A DNA stretch of 64,000 nucleotides from Spirometra erinaceieuropaei (GCA_902702965.1 CACRXP010000719.1:107576-171575); one strand, 5' to 3'; positions 23,180 through 36,085 are shown, numbered from the stretch's first letter. Notes: generated from the letters alone by a model not told the origin. A program made the numbers and translations.

Positions 23180-25330
23180 ACCTTAATAAACTATTCGAAC
23201 GAAATGCTAGACGTTGTCGGTCAGGTGGCATTATGACGTTTGGTGGTACACTGGTCCAACTCGCGCTTAAAAGCCTCGACGGAGGTGGACATGACGACAT
23301 CTGTAGGCAGAGCATTCCAGGCCTCGATCACGCCGTTTGAAAAGAAGAAATTCCGAATGTCCAGCTTGGCGCCAGTTACGCGTAGTTTAAGTGGATGACC
23401 TCGGAGGTTCGTTGTGGTCGCCAACTCAAAGAAATCAGTAGGTACGAGACAGCAGTCCTGGCCGCGCAGTATACGGAATGTTTGTATAAGGTCGCCTCTT
23501 AGCTGTCTGTAACTCAGTGGAAAGAGACCGAGATTGGACAATCGGGTTTCATAGGGTAGTGAACCCTGTCCACTTACGAGTTTGGTTGCCCGCCTTTGAA
23601 CTTTCTCAAGAATGCTGAGATCTTCAGAGGTCCAGGGTTTCCACGCCTGAATAGCGAACTGTACCTGTGGCCGTACGAAAGTCCGGAAGGCTTTGACGAA
23701 GCAGTCCTCATCGAAGGTAGAGAAAGATCTCTTGACAAGATAAAGGACTGACATCGCGGACTTGGCTATCTTGGAGCAGTGGAGCGGCGGCTTTAGAGAA
23801 GCCGTTACCCAAACACCCAAGTCTTTCTGGGCGTCTATCTCCTGCAATGGTATGTTATTTAGGTAGTTAACCTTCCGGCTTAGAAATCGGATCCTGCCGA
23901 CTCGCAAACCATTGAACTTAGTCACATTAAACGGCAAAAACCAGTCCTCGAGTTTCTCGAGTCGGGTCAGGTCTGCCTGCAAGCGCTCTTCGTCAAATTC
24001 AGTTCGGATGACGCTCCAAAGTTTACCATCATCAGCGAACATGGCGACATCACAATTCAGTTCACTGACGCAGTCGTTGACGTATATAATGAATAGGGTA
24101 GGGCCAAGAATGGAGCCTCGCGGAACACCGCTTTCAACCACTACCTCCGCCGACTGCCTGTCACTGACGGAGACGATTTGAGAGCGACCGATCAAGAAAC
24201 TTTGTATCCACCTCAGGAGATTACCCATTATGCCTGTTCGGCTTAATTTGTACAGGAGACGCTAATGTGGTACACTGTCGAATGCTTTCTTAAAGTCGAC
24301 GTAGACGGCGTGCACTGCATTGCCGCAATCGACTGCCCGGGTCCAGCGATCTAAACAATAAAGTAGATTTGTCACGCATGATCTGCCTCTACGAAATCCG
24401 TGCTGGTCATCGCATAGCAGATTATGCTCTTTTAGGAAGTGCATTAATTCTCGCTTAATTATTTTTTCTATAATTCTGCAGCAAAGTGAAGTAAGGATGA
24501 TTGGTCTGCAGTTGTTTGCTAAGACCTTGCTGCCGCCTCTGTAAATCGGCGTGATCCTTGCGGATTTCCAATCGGCGGGCAAATAGCCTGCTTCGAACGA
24601 AGTTTAGAAGAGCATGGACAGCGGATTAGATAGTTCTCCAGCAAGCACCTTCAACCAATTGGGCGGTATGTCATTCGGCACAGGTGATTTAGACTTATTC
24701 AGCTTCAACAGTTCTTCGTGAGCAATAGCTTCGGCGAAAGAGACGTACTTAATCGTTGGCACGTCCACTATGTCGCAGTCGGGAGGGAGAAATGCGCTTT
24801 CCTTCGTAAAGATGGACTTAAGAATAATGAAAGGTGCTCTGCCTTTTCTCCGTCTTCACTGAGTTCTAGGTCGTCACTAGTTTTCATGAACGGGCTTGGG
24901 TCCCTTTTTCGTGTGCTTCTTCTTATGTAACAAGAGAATAACTTCGGATTTTCTGCGGCTCGATTCAGCAGGTCTTTCTCTAAAGTACGCCGCATCCTGA
25001 GGATTAACCTACTAACTAGGCTCCTCTGTGCTTTGTACGCATTTATTGTCACATAGCTCATATCAAAAAAAGGATTTTCTCCATAACCTCCGCTTTTTTA
25101 TTCACCTCTTTTTTCAAAGCATTTGTTAGCCGAGGGGGGGTCTGCTGTTCAATTTCTTCCGTGAAATAGGGCAGTGGTCTCTGAGAAGAACGTGCAGTAA
25201 CCCACTAAACCAATCCCAACCCTTGATTATATCACCGGAAAAGGCTGATTCCCAATTTATGGTGTTTAGTTCAGCTTTAATTTGGGCAAAGTCAAATGTT
25301 CTTTCTAAACCTGGTGACTAGTTCGGGCAG
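23180..25330 (-). mobile_element. CR1/Jockey-type non-LTR retrotransposon, 5'-truncated
   Basis: This is a LINE pol gene on the minus strand. From 5' to 3' it shows a linker (RRMRR-like, ENPKLFSCYIRRSTRKRDPS, LELSEDGEKAEHL) at 25061-24768, then the reverse transcriptase. RT motifs are PADWKSARITPIYR, CRPI-LTS, FLKEHNLL-DDQHGFRRGRS, VYVDFKKAFDSVPH, GVPRGSILGPTLFIIYVND, the catalytic FADD, and the C-terminal domain ending near 23221. From 24582 to 23221 the frame is continuous except for one in-frame TAG at 24259-24261, where VPHQR would be expected. Another stop precedes LPADW, and a frameshift separates the linker. The endonuclease is lacking, as usual for a 5'-truncated insert. It is the best-preserved LINE in the window. 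Confidence 0.9.
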
Positions 25331-25765
25331 AGAAAAAAATGGAGTACTCCCACAACAGTATGACGTGTTCGCTTCGACCTAGGGTGGGAGTAGACATTGC
25401 ACTTCATCAATGTCCTTTCGGACGGAATACATCGGTAAGTTAGGAGAAATTCACACACAGTAATCAAAAGAGTAAAGTCGTCAAGGTTTAACATCCTTGA
25501 TTTTTTAAATAACCGTGCGTCATCCTTCGACGTTCAAGTGCCATATCATAGTTATCTGTTAATGAAAAACCAAAATCCAATATAATCACGTGTGTCATGC
25601 ATGATACAACTCACTTTCCCACAAACATATTACACTTATCTCAACCCCTAGATTAAAATGAACCGAACTAATGCTTAAACCGTTATTTATTTAACTGGCT
25701 ATTTGTGCATCCCTTTTCACCACAGTTTATTCTTTATAGTAAAAGCGAATGGCGCGATCTTTTAG

Positions 25766-27548
25766 AAAACTGCTTTGCACCTGACTGCAAATTCAGAGAG
25801 AGCACGACGTTTTTAGATTTGAATTCAGACTTTCGGTCAGCAATGTAATTTGCATCTTTGAACGTAATAACTTAAATGATGTCTCCCGAAATTCAGCAGA
25901 AATTTGCAATTTAGTCTAGAATAAGATATTTTAATCCACATCTACTAGCCCGTAAATATTAGGTTTTATTGATGAAATACTTGTTTAAAAAGCAATCTGT
26001 TTTAGCTCATAAAATCATCAGCCGCCAAACTGACTGCTGAATGCGGGATTTATGTTTCCAGATAGTTGACGGTATGCGTTTTCGAAAAATACAAACCCGT
26101 GCATAAGTGAATTGGTAGTTTTACACTATTCGTATACTTTTGGCGAACAGAGGACCAATTGTGCGCCGAACGATTTCCCAAACCACGTTCTGCTGTAACT
26201 TTCTACGCTCGTAAATTTTGCAACCCGCGAGCCCTTGTTATTACTGAAAAGGGAGTCCCCAAAGAGGGTAAGTTGGGTACCCGTATGTTATACTGACCTT
26301 ACTGAAGGAATTAGTGAAATATCAGCGCATATCACTGCTCAGTACACTACACACTTTTTCAAACCCTCATGCCTAACAGAAGATTCATTCTATTTTGATC
26401 GTTAAAGGGAATGTAAACAGATGATTTACCAAGCTAATCTATGTCTACCAATAAAATAACTCATCGCAAACGGAAATACTAACCACTCGGAAGTCTTGGA
26501 TATAGCAACGATGGCTATGGCCTAACCATAATGCTGTCCTTCACCCTAAAATTAAACTTCTTAGCCTTAATTCCAACCAAATCATACCATAGGGTCCCGG
26601 GAGGGTCATGTATAACACAGCGAGGGTCTTTCCCTACACATTACTAAAATAAAAAGGAAATATCATTTAAATTTCAGTTTTTAGAATGAGTAACCCAGTC
26701 ACGTTGCATTAAAACCGTACTTCTATGTTCAGATATTAGTCCTTTCTAAATTTTATTTATGCTATTCTTCATTACGATTTGAGTAGCCAAGGCATTTAGA
26801 TGTTAGTAGAACTCAGCAATAATGTTCTATAAATGGACCTTTATTAACGTACTTTTCTTCGGAGCCAACAATTCCGGGCGGCACAATCATTGGCAAAACG
26901 GTGGACGCCAAACCATGATATCATTCTCCCCACCTTTTTATTTTCAATAACGAAATTAGGTACGCAATAATACCAAAAGTGTTATTCAATTGTTTTAATA
27001 GGAGTGTATACATTTCACTTAAAAACAGTCGTATTTTCCCAAAATCCTTAAGAAAACGGAAGTCTATGGGAACGCCGATTTTGCAAGGCCTTTTTTTCAC
27101 CGCGATCTCTGGGCGAATATATTCCGCTCTGTAGTCCTTACAAGCTACTTACTCACCACCTACAAACATAATAGGGGTATTCATATTCGGCTTTCATCAC
27201 ACAAGAGGAAATTAATAATATAAAACTGAGATGCTTATTTTCCCACTACACTGCCCAGTAAAGGTTAACGTGTCTTCCTAAAAAAGGTCTGACATTTTCA
27301 GCAATTGCTTTGCATCTCACAGATTTGGCCGAGTTGCTAGTTGTCCACGTAATGTTCATTACAGGTTACATTCAAAAAGCAAAACTGTCATTCCAAGTGC
27401 AGTATGCTGGTACTATAAGCAAAAAACATTCATTTTTTACTCTGAAGGCGAATATGGCAGATGCTATCGTGACTACTCCATCTCCAGAATGAAACCATTG
27501 TGGTGGGTTATACTAGCCGGCATTTTCCTCCATTGGGTTTACATTTGA
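25766..27548 (+). pseudogene. copy B of the unrecognised micro-exon family, unprocessed pseudogene
   Basis: Exon relics align in order with copy C: 25766-25845 (80 nt), micro-exon 26062-26071 (10 nt, acceptor ttccag, donor gtatgc), 26144-26267 (124 nt, one extra base), 26863-26959 (97 nt, one base short), 27053-27130 (78 nt, one base short) and 27323-27548. Recognisable peptides are NCFAPDCKFRESTTF, AVTFYAR with ALVITEKGVPKE, LFIFNNE, SLGEYIPL, VMFITGYIQKAKLSFQVQYA and MKPLWWVILAGIFLHWVYI. Defects: the first exon's donor is TAATTT where A and C have gtaagt/gtaggt. Two acceptors have changed AG to GG (26142-26143 and 26861-26862). There is an in-frame TGA in the fifth exon, and frameshifts in four exons. 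Introns are retained, so it arose by DNA duplication and not retrocopying. A start exon was not found. An AATAAA lies at 27597-27602. Confidence 0.85.
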
Positions 27549-27596
27549 CTGGGGGCACAATTTCTACCTGCAGCACAAAATGGATGCCATTAGGGC

Positions 27597-27602
27597 AATA
27601 AA
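27597..27602 (+). promoter_or_regulatory. poly(A) signal of pseudogene B
   Basis: AATAAA lies about 50 bases after the stop. The preceding sequence GCAGCACAAAAT is shared with the 3' UTR of copy C, so it is a relic of the ancestral 3' end. Confidence 0.5.
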
Positions 27603-28034
27603 CGCTTATTCAAACACCACACGTTTTTTGAATACGAAACAAAACAGGAGCTCAGATAATGGTTTTGAAAGGACGAAGATCTTGGCTATGTAATTGTAAG
27701 ATATCAGTCATCTTTGAATTAAAATTGATTTACGGCCCACTGCTAACCACTTTCTAGCATCAAACGCGCCGTAATATGCGGTTGGTTTGTCACAGAATGC
27801 CGACACAAATGAATATCACCTGGACCCTCGGCTTTATTAGCAGCATTACTCGACGACAGCACCTTCCCGGGGCCTGCCGCCAAAAGGAGATGAAAATTTC
27901 AGGTTAAATATCAGCAGGCAACGCCGAATGGCAGTCTCAATTTGATGTCGGCTTATTGTATGATTTAATATTAACGCGCGCGCGCATATGGACGCTCCAC
28001 TGTTACAGGCGTACTTATGCTAAGTTCCAGACGG

Positions 28035-28085
28035 TAAGGGTTAGAGGTAAAGTTAAGGTCAGGGTTAAAAATAGGGTTATGAGGG
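28035..28085 (+). repeat. short degenerate TTAGGG-like tract
   Basis: GGTAAGGGTTAGAGGTAAAG and AGGGTTAAAAATAGGGTTAT are degenerate forms of the metazoan telomere unit. It lies about 500 bases 3' of pseudogene B, close to where similarity to the flank of copy C fades. Confidence 0.45.
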
Positions 28086-28439
28086 CTGGTGGTGGTGTCA
28101 TGTGAGTCAGTTTTGGAGTTAGAATTGTGATCAAGGCAGGAACCCGAAAATAAGTTCCCGTCCTGGAGTTTAGCACAGGCCCACCTTTCGTGTGAGGGAT
28201 CTTTAGTTCCATTTCGAATCGATTTTTGACCTGACACCTAACATTAAACCGGCGAAGAGTTTAAACTGCACTGAAAACATAGAATAAATTTCAGTAATGC
28301 GTGAAAGTTTCCGAAATTCATTCAAATCGGCTGTTTTGTGCTTCTGCGAGAAAGACGCATCGGAGAGGTAGGATGCTGTTAAGAAGTGTGTCACTGAGAT
28401 TAAACCACAAAAGATGCATTTCGGCACCGCATAATTTTT

Positions 28440-31400
28440 AAATAAAGTTACGGCGCAGCTGATAACATGAAAAGCAAATGGAATGGCTCACATCTAAACA
28501 GCAGATAGAATTAAAAGAAAGTATGCTATGAAGGATAACTACCGCTAGATCAAGTTTAAAGAAATGCACGTAACGAGCATATTGTTCCGTTATTAAAAGT
28601 CCAGATTCACGTATTTTAAATTGCACTACACCTGACTGCGTTAAAATCGATGGGTTCCTTAAAAAACGCAGTATGCAGAATTTATTTTTAACAATCTCAA
28701 CATCCGCGGGAAAGTGGAGTTTTCATGAATCCAAAAACCGCAACGGTCGTGCGGCTTCTCATTTGCAGGAGGCACTCCTTGGGCATTCACGAGCAGGTGC
28801 AAGCTAAAGAGGAACTTTTTGGAACAAGAAGTTGGGCCGAATTTTCGGCCTCGTGGTTCACCGACCTCATACGGCTGCAGGGAATGACTGCTAACTGTTT
28901 GCTTGTGAAACATGACAGGTAAATAAAGCATAGATTTTTGGTCTGATATACGGATGCGTATGGCGAATAGGAAGGGAGGGGAGAAGTTATCTTATCAAAC
29001 TTGTTCACATTACAGTGAAAACCTGACATAAATGATTACAACTCAACACGCGGGACAACAGTCAGCCTGTAGCGATGCACTGAACCATTATGATCACTTC
29101 TAAACTGTCGTAGATAAGGTCATGCTAGCTGATGCCAAAATCAAGAACAACGTACACTGTGCAACATGGCTGTATTGACAAGGTTAACCCCAACATCTGT
29201 TGCAGACTACCAAAGCGATACCTTCGTCTCTCAACTGCAGTGCGTGACCTATCTCATGAAACCTGCTGGCAGAATCTGATGTGAGAATTTAGGACGTCCT
29301 AACCGTTGCGCATTTGCTTGCCCGCTCAGCCTTCTGTAGAAAATGTCCTCACCTTACGCACAACTTTTGTACACTAATTTTTTCAAGGAAAATGTTCATA
29401 ACTTTGCTCAAAAATGTACGTCGCGGCATACTCAGACAGTTTCCTATTCTACTACCTGTTCTGGATTTTGGTTCCCCATATGAGTGGGTTTTTTCTTGGA
29501 AGGAGAATAATTTACTCCAGAGAGTTTTAATAAACAGATGTTGACGGGATTTAAATTAATTTTTGTACGATGGTAGCCGTAGTAATCAACTTACCAAAAC
29601 CAATGTTATCTTAAGAGAACCGGGTTTTTTTATCGATTTATAGAATTCAGATCAGCAGATCTATGCGATTTTGTGTCTTAAAGTGCAGCAATAACGATCA
29701 CAGGCAATCTTTTATTTAAATGGGCTACAGTTGCTTTGCCGTTTGGAAAATCTTACGTGTTGTCACAGGAAGGACCACCACCGAACTGTCATTTTCAGTT
29801 CTGAACATATTTACTAATACTTTTTGTGCAGTCTGGACTCCGCGCATACCTCATTCAAAAATGTAACGAGCAAAAGGCTACCATTTCCGACAAAATATAT
29901 GTGTATATATAGCCACTCTGCCGTGCATTCATAATCGTAGAACGGAGTCTGAATTTGAGCAAAAGCAATTAAAATAGCCGCAATCTAATGAAAAAGGCAT
30001 GTTCTTACGTTTGCGGTCGAGAAATATCAGTATGATTTAGCAAAGTGAAAGAAATGGTTGAAAGTCTCCAACTTCTCAGACATCCGTCAGCGGAATGTAG
30101 TATCAAAGCACCCCTTTTAAAGGTAATACATTAGAGAAAGTTTTTAATTGATCTAAGGCATATGCGTGGTTGACTTTCGTTGTGGATGTCAGTTTCATTC
30201 GGCAATGAGGGTTCCTGTTTGCTTGAGAATTCACCTGTGACCGAAAAAGCGTTCTTAATGAACAGAAAAAGCCCAAACGCTCGCTACTGCGTAAACTGCC
30301 TCAAAGAAGTACCCTATTTGAAAGTTTCAAGCAGACATATAATGCAGAATTTATCCCTATGGACGATCGGATTAAAACACTGAAAGTCATGAAATAATCA
30401 TCGATTATTCGAGGCCGATCAAAAACTCAACGTAATCCTGAACGAACGAGAAGGTTAACTCAATTGAACGGAAAAATTTCTTTTTGTAAATAAAGAATGG
30501 TATTTTTTCGATTACACATGCCAATTCTATTTTAAATTATTTGGCACTAATCGGCCCGGCAACATTTAATCTTAGGAAAATTTTTGTTTATGTGATGACC
30601 CTGTCGGCAAAATCAAGCGAAACCTTGCTTTTCTTATTGACGCGCACCGCAATTAGTCAAAAAAGACTAAAAGGAACTGTTTTGGAATCTATGATCAGAA
30701 TGCAGGCTGTTGGCAAGGCGCCATACTTGGAATTACAGTAATTCTTAAATGATATTTATGTGGAAATATCACTAAAACATTATTCAAAACTGTAATTTTT
30801 TGTTTTATATTCACTCAGTTTTGCCATGGAATGACGTTTCGAAAATTTAAAAATGATGTTTACTAAACCGCAACCATTTTTGACTTTTTCGGCATTTTGC
30901 GCTTTTCTAGAAAATTGGCATTGCTATACAACGCAACACTGACCTTATAATTTATTTTATCTTCTTAATTCTCTTAAAGTTTTGCTTTATTACCATATAC
31001 TAGGTCCACAGATTGGTGTCAGTTAGCGAGCGATTAGCAATCATTCGTAAATTTCGACATATTTCATAAGTTAGGCCACTCACGATACTTGTGACCCGGT
31101 CATCGAAGGTAATGTCAAGATGAAGAGCAATGTCTAAGTTGATCGAGAGAAGCAGTGCGATCGCTTGCGCTCGCGTATGCGAGAGTCGAACGAAGTAATC
31201 CGATCGCTTTTCATGTCTGTGAGCTAAGATCATGGCGATAATGCGATGATTAAGAGTAACCTCTAAGATGGAGGACCAATTCTGTACGATTTTATGTCAA
31301 CAGCATGAGATATTGTCATGAAAATGAATTGTAAATTGAATAGTTGCAGTCTGTTAGAAAACCCAAAGCATCACATAAGGGTTAGTTTCTGCTTCTGCAA

Positions 31401-31580
31401 AATAAATGCTCCTTATCTTCTACCATCCTCAACTGCGATGATACATGTTGAGCTCGGAATAATTCGCCGTAAATGTCTCAGTAGAACGCTCGCAGAATCT
31501 CGCACCGTCCCGAAACGCAATTCACCTGATTTCACCTACAACTGTGCATACAGGGTTTTCAACAGGCGGCTCTAATATTA
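28440..31580. other. no supported gene
   Basis: The frames at 28659-28931 (both strands) sit in a somewhat GC-richer patch and could be an unidentified repeat. Otherwise I see nothing to annotate. Confidence 0.35.
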
Positions 31581-31589
31581 CTTTGCGCA

Positions 31590-31930
31590 GGCATTCGTAA
31601 TGGAACGTTCTGTACGCGTTGGTAACAGAACTGGCAAGTATTGCAGCACGCTAATTCGCCTTCGATCCAGAACGCACCCAGTTTCTCATAGTTGGCAAAA
31701 CCCTCCAATAAGTGACATCTGTCGCCTGAATAGCCTGGTATCACAGACACACACGTCGCCTGATTGATGACCTCTATTGGCATTGCTTCTTTCTGCACGA
31801 ACCCCTGATCTTGGCTCATGTCAGCCCACCTGCCGAAGTGTCGAAGGGTGAAGTTGAAAGTTATAGAATGTGCAAAATACTGAAGGGTTTGCTGAGAAAC
31901 TTAGGTCCATTTGACTGCAGTACAAAACTG
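31590..31930 (+). repeat. dispersed repeat R2, copy 1
   Basis: The block carries AATTCGCCTTCG, GGCAAAACCCTCCAATAAGT, GACATCTGTCGCCTGAATAG and ACACACGTCGCCT, and aligns with 58930-59190. The minus-strand open frames across both copies (LLEGF, GELACC) are conserved because of the repeat; whether it once coded is unknown. Confidence 0.6.
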
Positions 31931-32245
31931 CCGATATTAACAGTGAAATGTGAATAATGACAATTCCTTTCTAAACTCCGCGAAAGGAGTGTTGAAGTCA
32001 TTAGGATTATCTCGGCTATCCTTTTGTTAGGATTTATAGCCCAAGTAAAGGTTCACCCCTGTTGTCACTGATGGCAAGTTTTTGTCATCACATATCGGCA
32101 TTAACTGTGTTCGTATTAGTAATAGATACATGTGTGGCAAATAGAATTAACTATTTTCAGTCGTCCATCATTTAATAGAAATTTAGGTTTCACTAAGATG
32201 TGGTTATGTAGCTCCATTTGATGAACACAATACTGCTGGGTTTGG

Positions 32246-32330
32246 AGCTAGGGGTTAGGGTTACGGGTTAGTGTTAGGAGTTGGGGTTAGGGTTTGCGTT
32301 AGGGCTAGAGGTTTGAGTTATGGGCTAGGG
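32246..32330 (+). repeat. interstitial telomere-like repeat tract
   Basis: GGGGTTAGGGTTACGGGTTA and GGGGTTAGGGTTTGCGTTAG are degenerate TTAGGG units over about 85 bases, all on the plus strand. It is too degenerate to be an active telomere and is an internal relic. Confidence 0.75.
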
Positions 32331-33551
32331 CAACTTTTTCTCTTACACCGAAAATAAAACTGCACGTTTTCAGTAGCTTTCCTTTTGCATGCAACTTCTT
32401 GACCTCCTCACCTGTGCGTTCACTGTTCCCATCTGTAAAAAAACCCATTAACATCGGTAACGTATTACAGGTGGCTGGAGTTTTTCCTACTTCAGGTGGG
32501 ACTAAATAAGCATATGTGTTCACAGGTTTTTGACTATTCAACCTCTTAAATTAAAAAGGGTGAAAGCATTTCGAGTTGATAAGAATATCACATGCACCGA
32601 GACATTGGGGAACACGGAGAAGAAAATAGCAAAGTAGCCTCTCAGATCACCATGAAAGAGTGAAGAACAGGCCATCAGCGTCCACGGAAGGGGGCTGCGG
32701 AGAATCAGGCCAGTGGTGAAGATACTCAAATCGGGCAAGGGCAACCATCATGGCCCGTCTGGCGTCATTGTTCGGGACCCCGCTGTGTCAGGTTCATTCA
32801 CGCCTTGCAGCGAGGCTTTCCAGACGCACTAACTGGAAGCCACTCGGACGCACGTGCATTCACAAAGTCCCAGCTGCCCACGCAAACCTCCCCCCCCTCA
32901 TGAATCACAACCTAGGCCTCTGGGACATCACCCCTCGGCAAATGGTGCACACACCGACCGGAGACCACTTGACCTCGGCCCACGAGTTAAAGTTAGACAC
33001 ACTGGCGGTGGATTCAGAAGGCCTCTATAGTGATGCAAATGTGGGGACAGAATCCACATAGACACTACGCTGTTAGCTCAAAAAGGTCCCAGAATTTAAT
33101 GCAAGCAGAACGACGTCATGAAAAGTGCGCCAGGAAATTCTGACACATCATCATTACACAACAAGCTCAGGGCGCTCCGAGAACAGTGCTTGGTAATACA
33201 GTGACATCAGGCACGCGTTTCAGAAGACGGTCTTGTGAACTGAATGCCGGAATACATTGAGGGAGTTTTGGCATTGGAAGCTTCCAGGCTCAGAAAGCGC
33301 ACTGCTGAACCGAGGTAACCAGAAAGCTTTTGAAGGATTGAAAACGTCTTGATTTGTCAGTCTCATATAAGCCGCCTTGGCGACCAGCAACCGGAAAAAA
33401 TTTCGGTTGACAACGGAGCTCCTCAGCGGTCCGTTCTTGGGTTTCTTCGTTTCCTAATTGATTTCTGCACATTTACTCTAATCTGACGACGAAACGAGGA
33501 ACCGACGTCGAAAATTTACTCAATAAAGTTTTCTCTCTTTCCCAAAGAACG

Positions 33552-34075
33552 TATTTGATTACAAATCCGCTCTGCTATCATAGCTTGGCCGACTTCGGCC
33601 TGGTAGGTGCTTGCCTGTTCGTGACCCCTATCGCCCATACGAAGCTTGCTTGCTTCGGTAAGCCAATGGATCGGTGTGCGCCCATTCCTGAGTGAATAAA
33701 TACCCGATCTGCAGCGACAGGGAATGGCAGGTGGCGAGGCACTGATGAAATTCGGTTCGATGAAGTGCTTATGACCCACCTGGTAGACCCCAGTGGTGAA
33801 CCAGCTGCGCCAGGTGCGTCTGTGCGCATGTTTGTGTTTCCGGTCCCAGCTGATTGTCAGGGTTATGATTGGCTGAATGAAGGCAAACAAGCCCGAAACA
33901 GTGCTGTATCAATCTACCCCTCAGACTCTGTCGTATCCGCTCTGCTATCATAGCTTGGCCGACTTCGCCCTGGTAGGTGGTTGCCTGTTCGTGACCCCTA
34001 TCGCCCATACGAAGCTTGCTTGCTTCGGGAAGCCAATGGATCGGTGTGCGTCCATTCCTGAGTGAATATATACAA
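33552..34075. repeat. pair of ~150-bp direct repeats
   Basis: Two near-identical blocks, about 33560-33709 and 33932-34071, share CATAGCTTGGCCGACTTCG, TTCGTGACCCCTATCGCCCA and AAGCCAATGGATCGGTGTGC. They are separated by about 220 unique bases that include the palindrome-free segment CGATCTGCAGCGACAGGGAA. The minus-strand frame reads HRSIGLPKQASFVWAIGVTN in one copy and HRSIGFPKQASFVWAIGVTN in the other. Either they are the ends of an unidentified element or a local duplication. Confidence 0.7.
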
Positions 34076-34419
34076 ACATATGCACATAAGTGATTAGATG
34101 GTCATGTTTACTGACGACATAAAGCATTGAAACCTCATCCGCAAAGATGGTGAAAACGAAGTAAAGGCAAATGCATATTAGCTCGAGTAATGGCCAAATT
34201 AATGGCTCCACTGTTCAGTGTTACCAAGTGCAGTATTGGGCGCATCGGCGCAGCCAGCACTGCGCACCGGAGGATGTACTATCTGAACCAAGGATCTCTA
34301 ACAGAGTTTGAAGCGCAGAATGATCTAGACAAATTCGTCAGGATGTTGGTGATACCACAATAAAATATTGCCGATCAGGGCTACACAGCTTGGGCTATCA
34401 AAGACCGCATTAACCTTGA

Positions 34420-34720
34420 ACAGACCTACGACGTGCAACCGGGCTAGACCGAAGCTATGACTAACTGCCTTACGAAATACGACTGTCTAATCTTGGTCAT
34501 TTTTTATAAAACAAGATACGGATAGATGGTGGCTACGGGACCAGGACTGTTGCCTCGTGCCCGGTGAATTCTTTGATCTGGCCACCACCAATGACTCCAG
34601 AGGATTTCGAATCAAATTACGTGACTGGAACAAGTGCGGAAGCGAGAAGCATTTTATTCCCAAACAAAGTGTTTAAGGCATAGAATGCTCTGCCAGTGGA
34701 CGTTGTCTTGTTTTCATCTA
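34420..34720 (+). pseudogene. LINE reverse transcriptase C-terminal relic
   Basis: In shifting plus-strand frames the sequence reads PGEFFDLATTNDSRGFRIKL. This aligns with VPTDFFELATTTNLRGHPLKL in the LINE at 23221-24228. The upstream part (TDCLTKYDCL-like) fits the preceding RLSNLGLFPL block loosely. It is a worn copy of the same LINE group in the opposite orientation, with no intact frame. Confidence 0.7.
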
Positions 34721-34774
34721 TGGGCACTATCTGCGCTAGTTGCACAGACGCCCCTCTCTGTGATACCAAAAGGT

Positions 34775-34985
34775 ATTGTCAACGGACAGATGGTATTCTT
34801 TGTTACTGAAGATCGAGACCTTGGCGCGGCAGCTAGCGCAGCAGACGTCTCCACCAACCCCAGGGAGGGAAGACACACCTCAAACAATTGTAAACCTTAC
34901 TTTGTTGTGACCTATAGAGACGGTAACAGCCGCTAATCGATAGTCATTTATGTAAGTACTGGTGCTGTTTGGGATCAACCCTAGA
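34775..34985 (+). repeat. repeat R3, copy 1
   Basis: ATTGTCAACGGACAGATGG, CCCAGGGAGGGAAGACACAC and TGACCTATAGAGACGGTAAC recur in order at 36313-36525. The two copies flank the LINE at 35153-36080 in the same orientation. Confidence 0.65.
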
Positions 34986-35039
34986 TACAGTTATCCTTGG
35001 ATAGAGAGAGAATAGAGAGAGAGGACTGCTTTATTTTGA

Positions 35040-36085
35040 AAATAACTTTCAAAACTTTCAGCAAAAACAATTCTCCAGAACACAGTGATTACCATAGAGA
35101 TTAACAGGTATTGGACAGGTGGATATAATTATATATGAAGAATAAAAGGACTTTAATGTGCAAGATCGAGTTTTAGTTTTTGTTTTTTAACATCTTTGCA
35201 GGTGAGATACCGGGCTAGAAATGGCAGTATGGAATTCCGATAGGCCGAAGTGCGGCAAGGGATGTGGCGGAAGCATCGACGCATGGGGCGTAAGGATTTC
35301 GCAGGCATTAACTCATTATGAAGGGGATGGACGGTGTCATTCAGAATTCGGTCAGCGAATTGCTCCACCGAGTTGAAGTGTGGCTGCACGATGATATCAA
35401 CTAAAATATGATAGGAAACACCAGCAGCAGAGGCGAGCATTCGATTGACACGTTTAAAAATAATAAGATCTTTTTTAAGTAAAGCTGGAAAAATAACTGG
35501 AGAACAATAAAGAATGAGTGGAAGAATACAGCCATTTATGAATCGCCAGATTAAGAACTGGGGTGTGTGATATGAACGCAGACGACGAATGTAATAAACA
35601 AGTTTTTGAATTTTTGTTAAAAGGGTTTCCAAATGAAGAGAGAAGGAGAGATTTGAGTATAAAGTAACACCTAGGTACCGGAAAGAAGATACCTCATTGA
35701 GAAGAATATTCAAAGGATCAGGAATGGGAGAGGGTCGCAATCGAAACACACACTGTACTGATTTCTGATTGTTGAGTAGGAGTCCATTATTCGAAGACCA
35801 TGCGGAGACGTGATCTAAGCCATCCTTTAAAGACTTCAAACGAGTCAGGTTTTTGAGTGGGTGGCCTACGACCATGTCATCGGCATACTTAACATACAGA
35901 GAGTCGTTTGGAGATCTCAAATCATCAGTATTTAGGGAGAAAAGATGAGGGGATAAGATGGAACCTTGTAGAACTCCACAATTGTTTGGAAGAATAGAAG
36001 ATTTTCTCTTTCACGACTGGACAAACTGAGTGCAAGAGGAAAAATAATCTCTAAGCCAAGAGACAACCTAGCTCGGAGTGTCGCA
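35040..36085 (-). mobile_element. second LINE, reverse transcriptase 3' half
   Basis: The minus strand encodes SWLRDYFSSCTQFVQ, then GVLQGSILSPHLFSL, the catalytic YADDMVVG, and a long thumb and C-terminal region open from 35920 to 35153. A further motif is FRYLGVTLYSNLSF. In-frame stops lie between SWL and GVLQGS, and the N-terminal RT motifs and endonuclease are missing. The sequence differs clearly from the 23-kb LINE, so this is another family. Confidence 0.85.
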
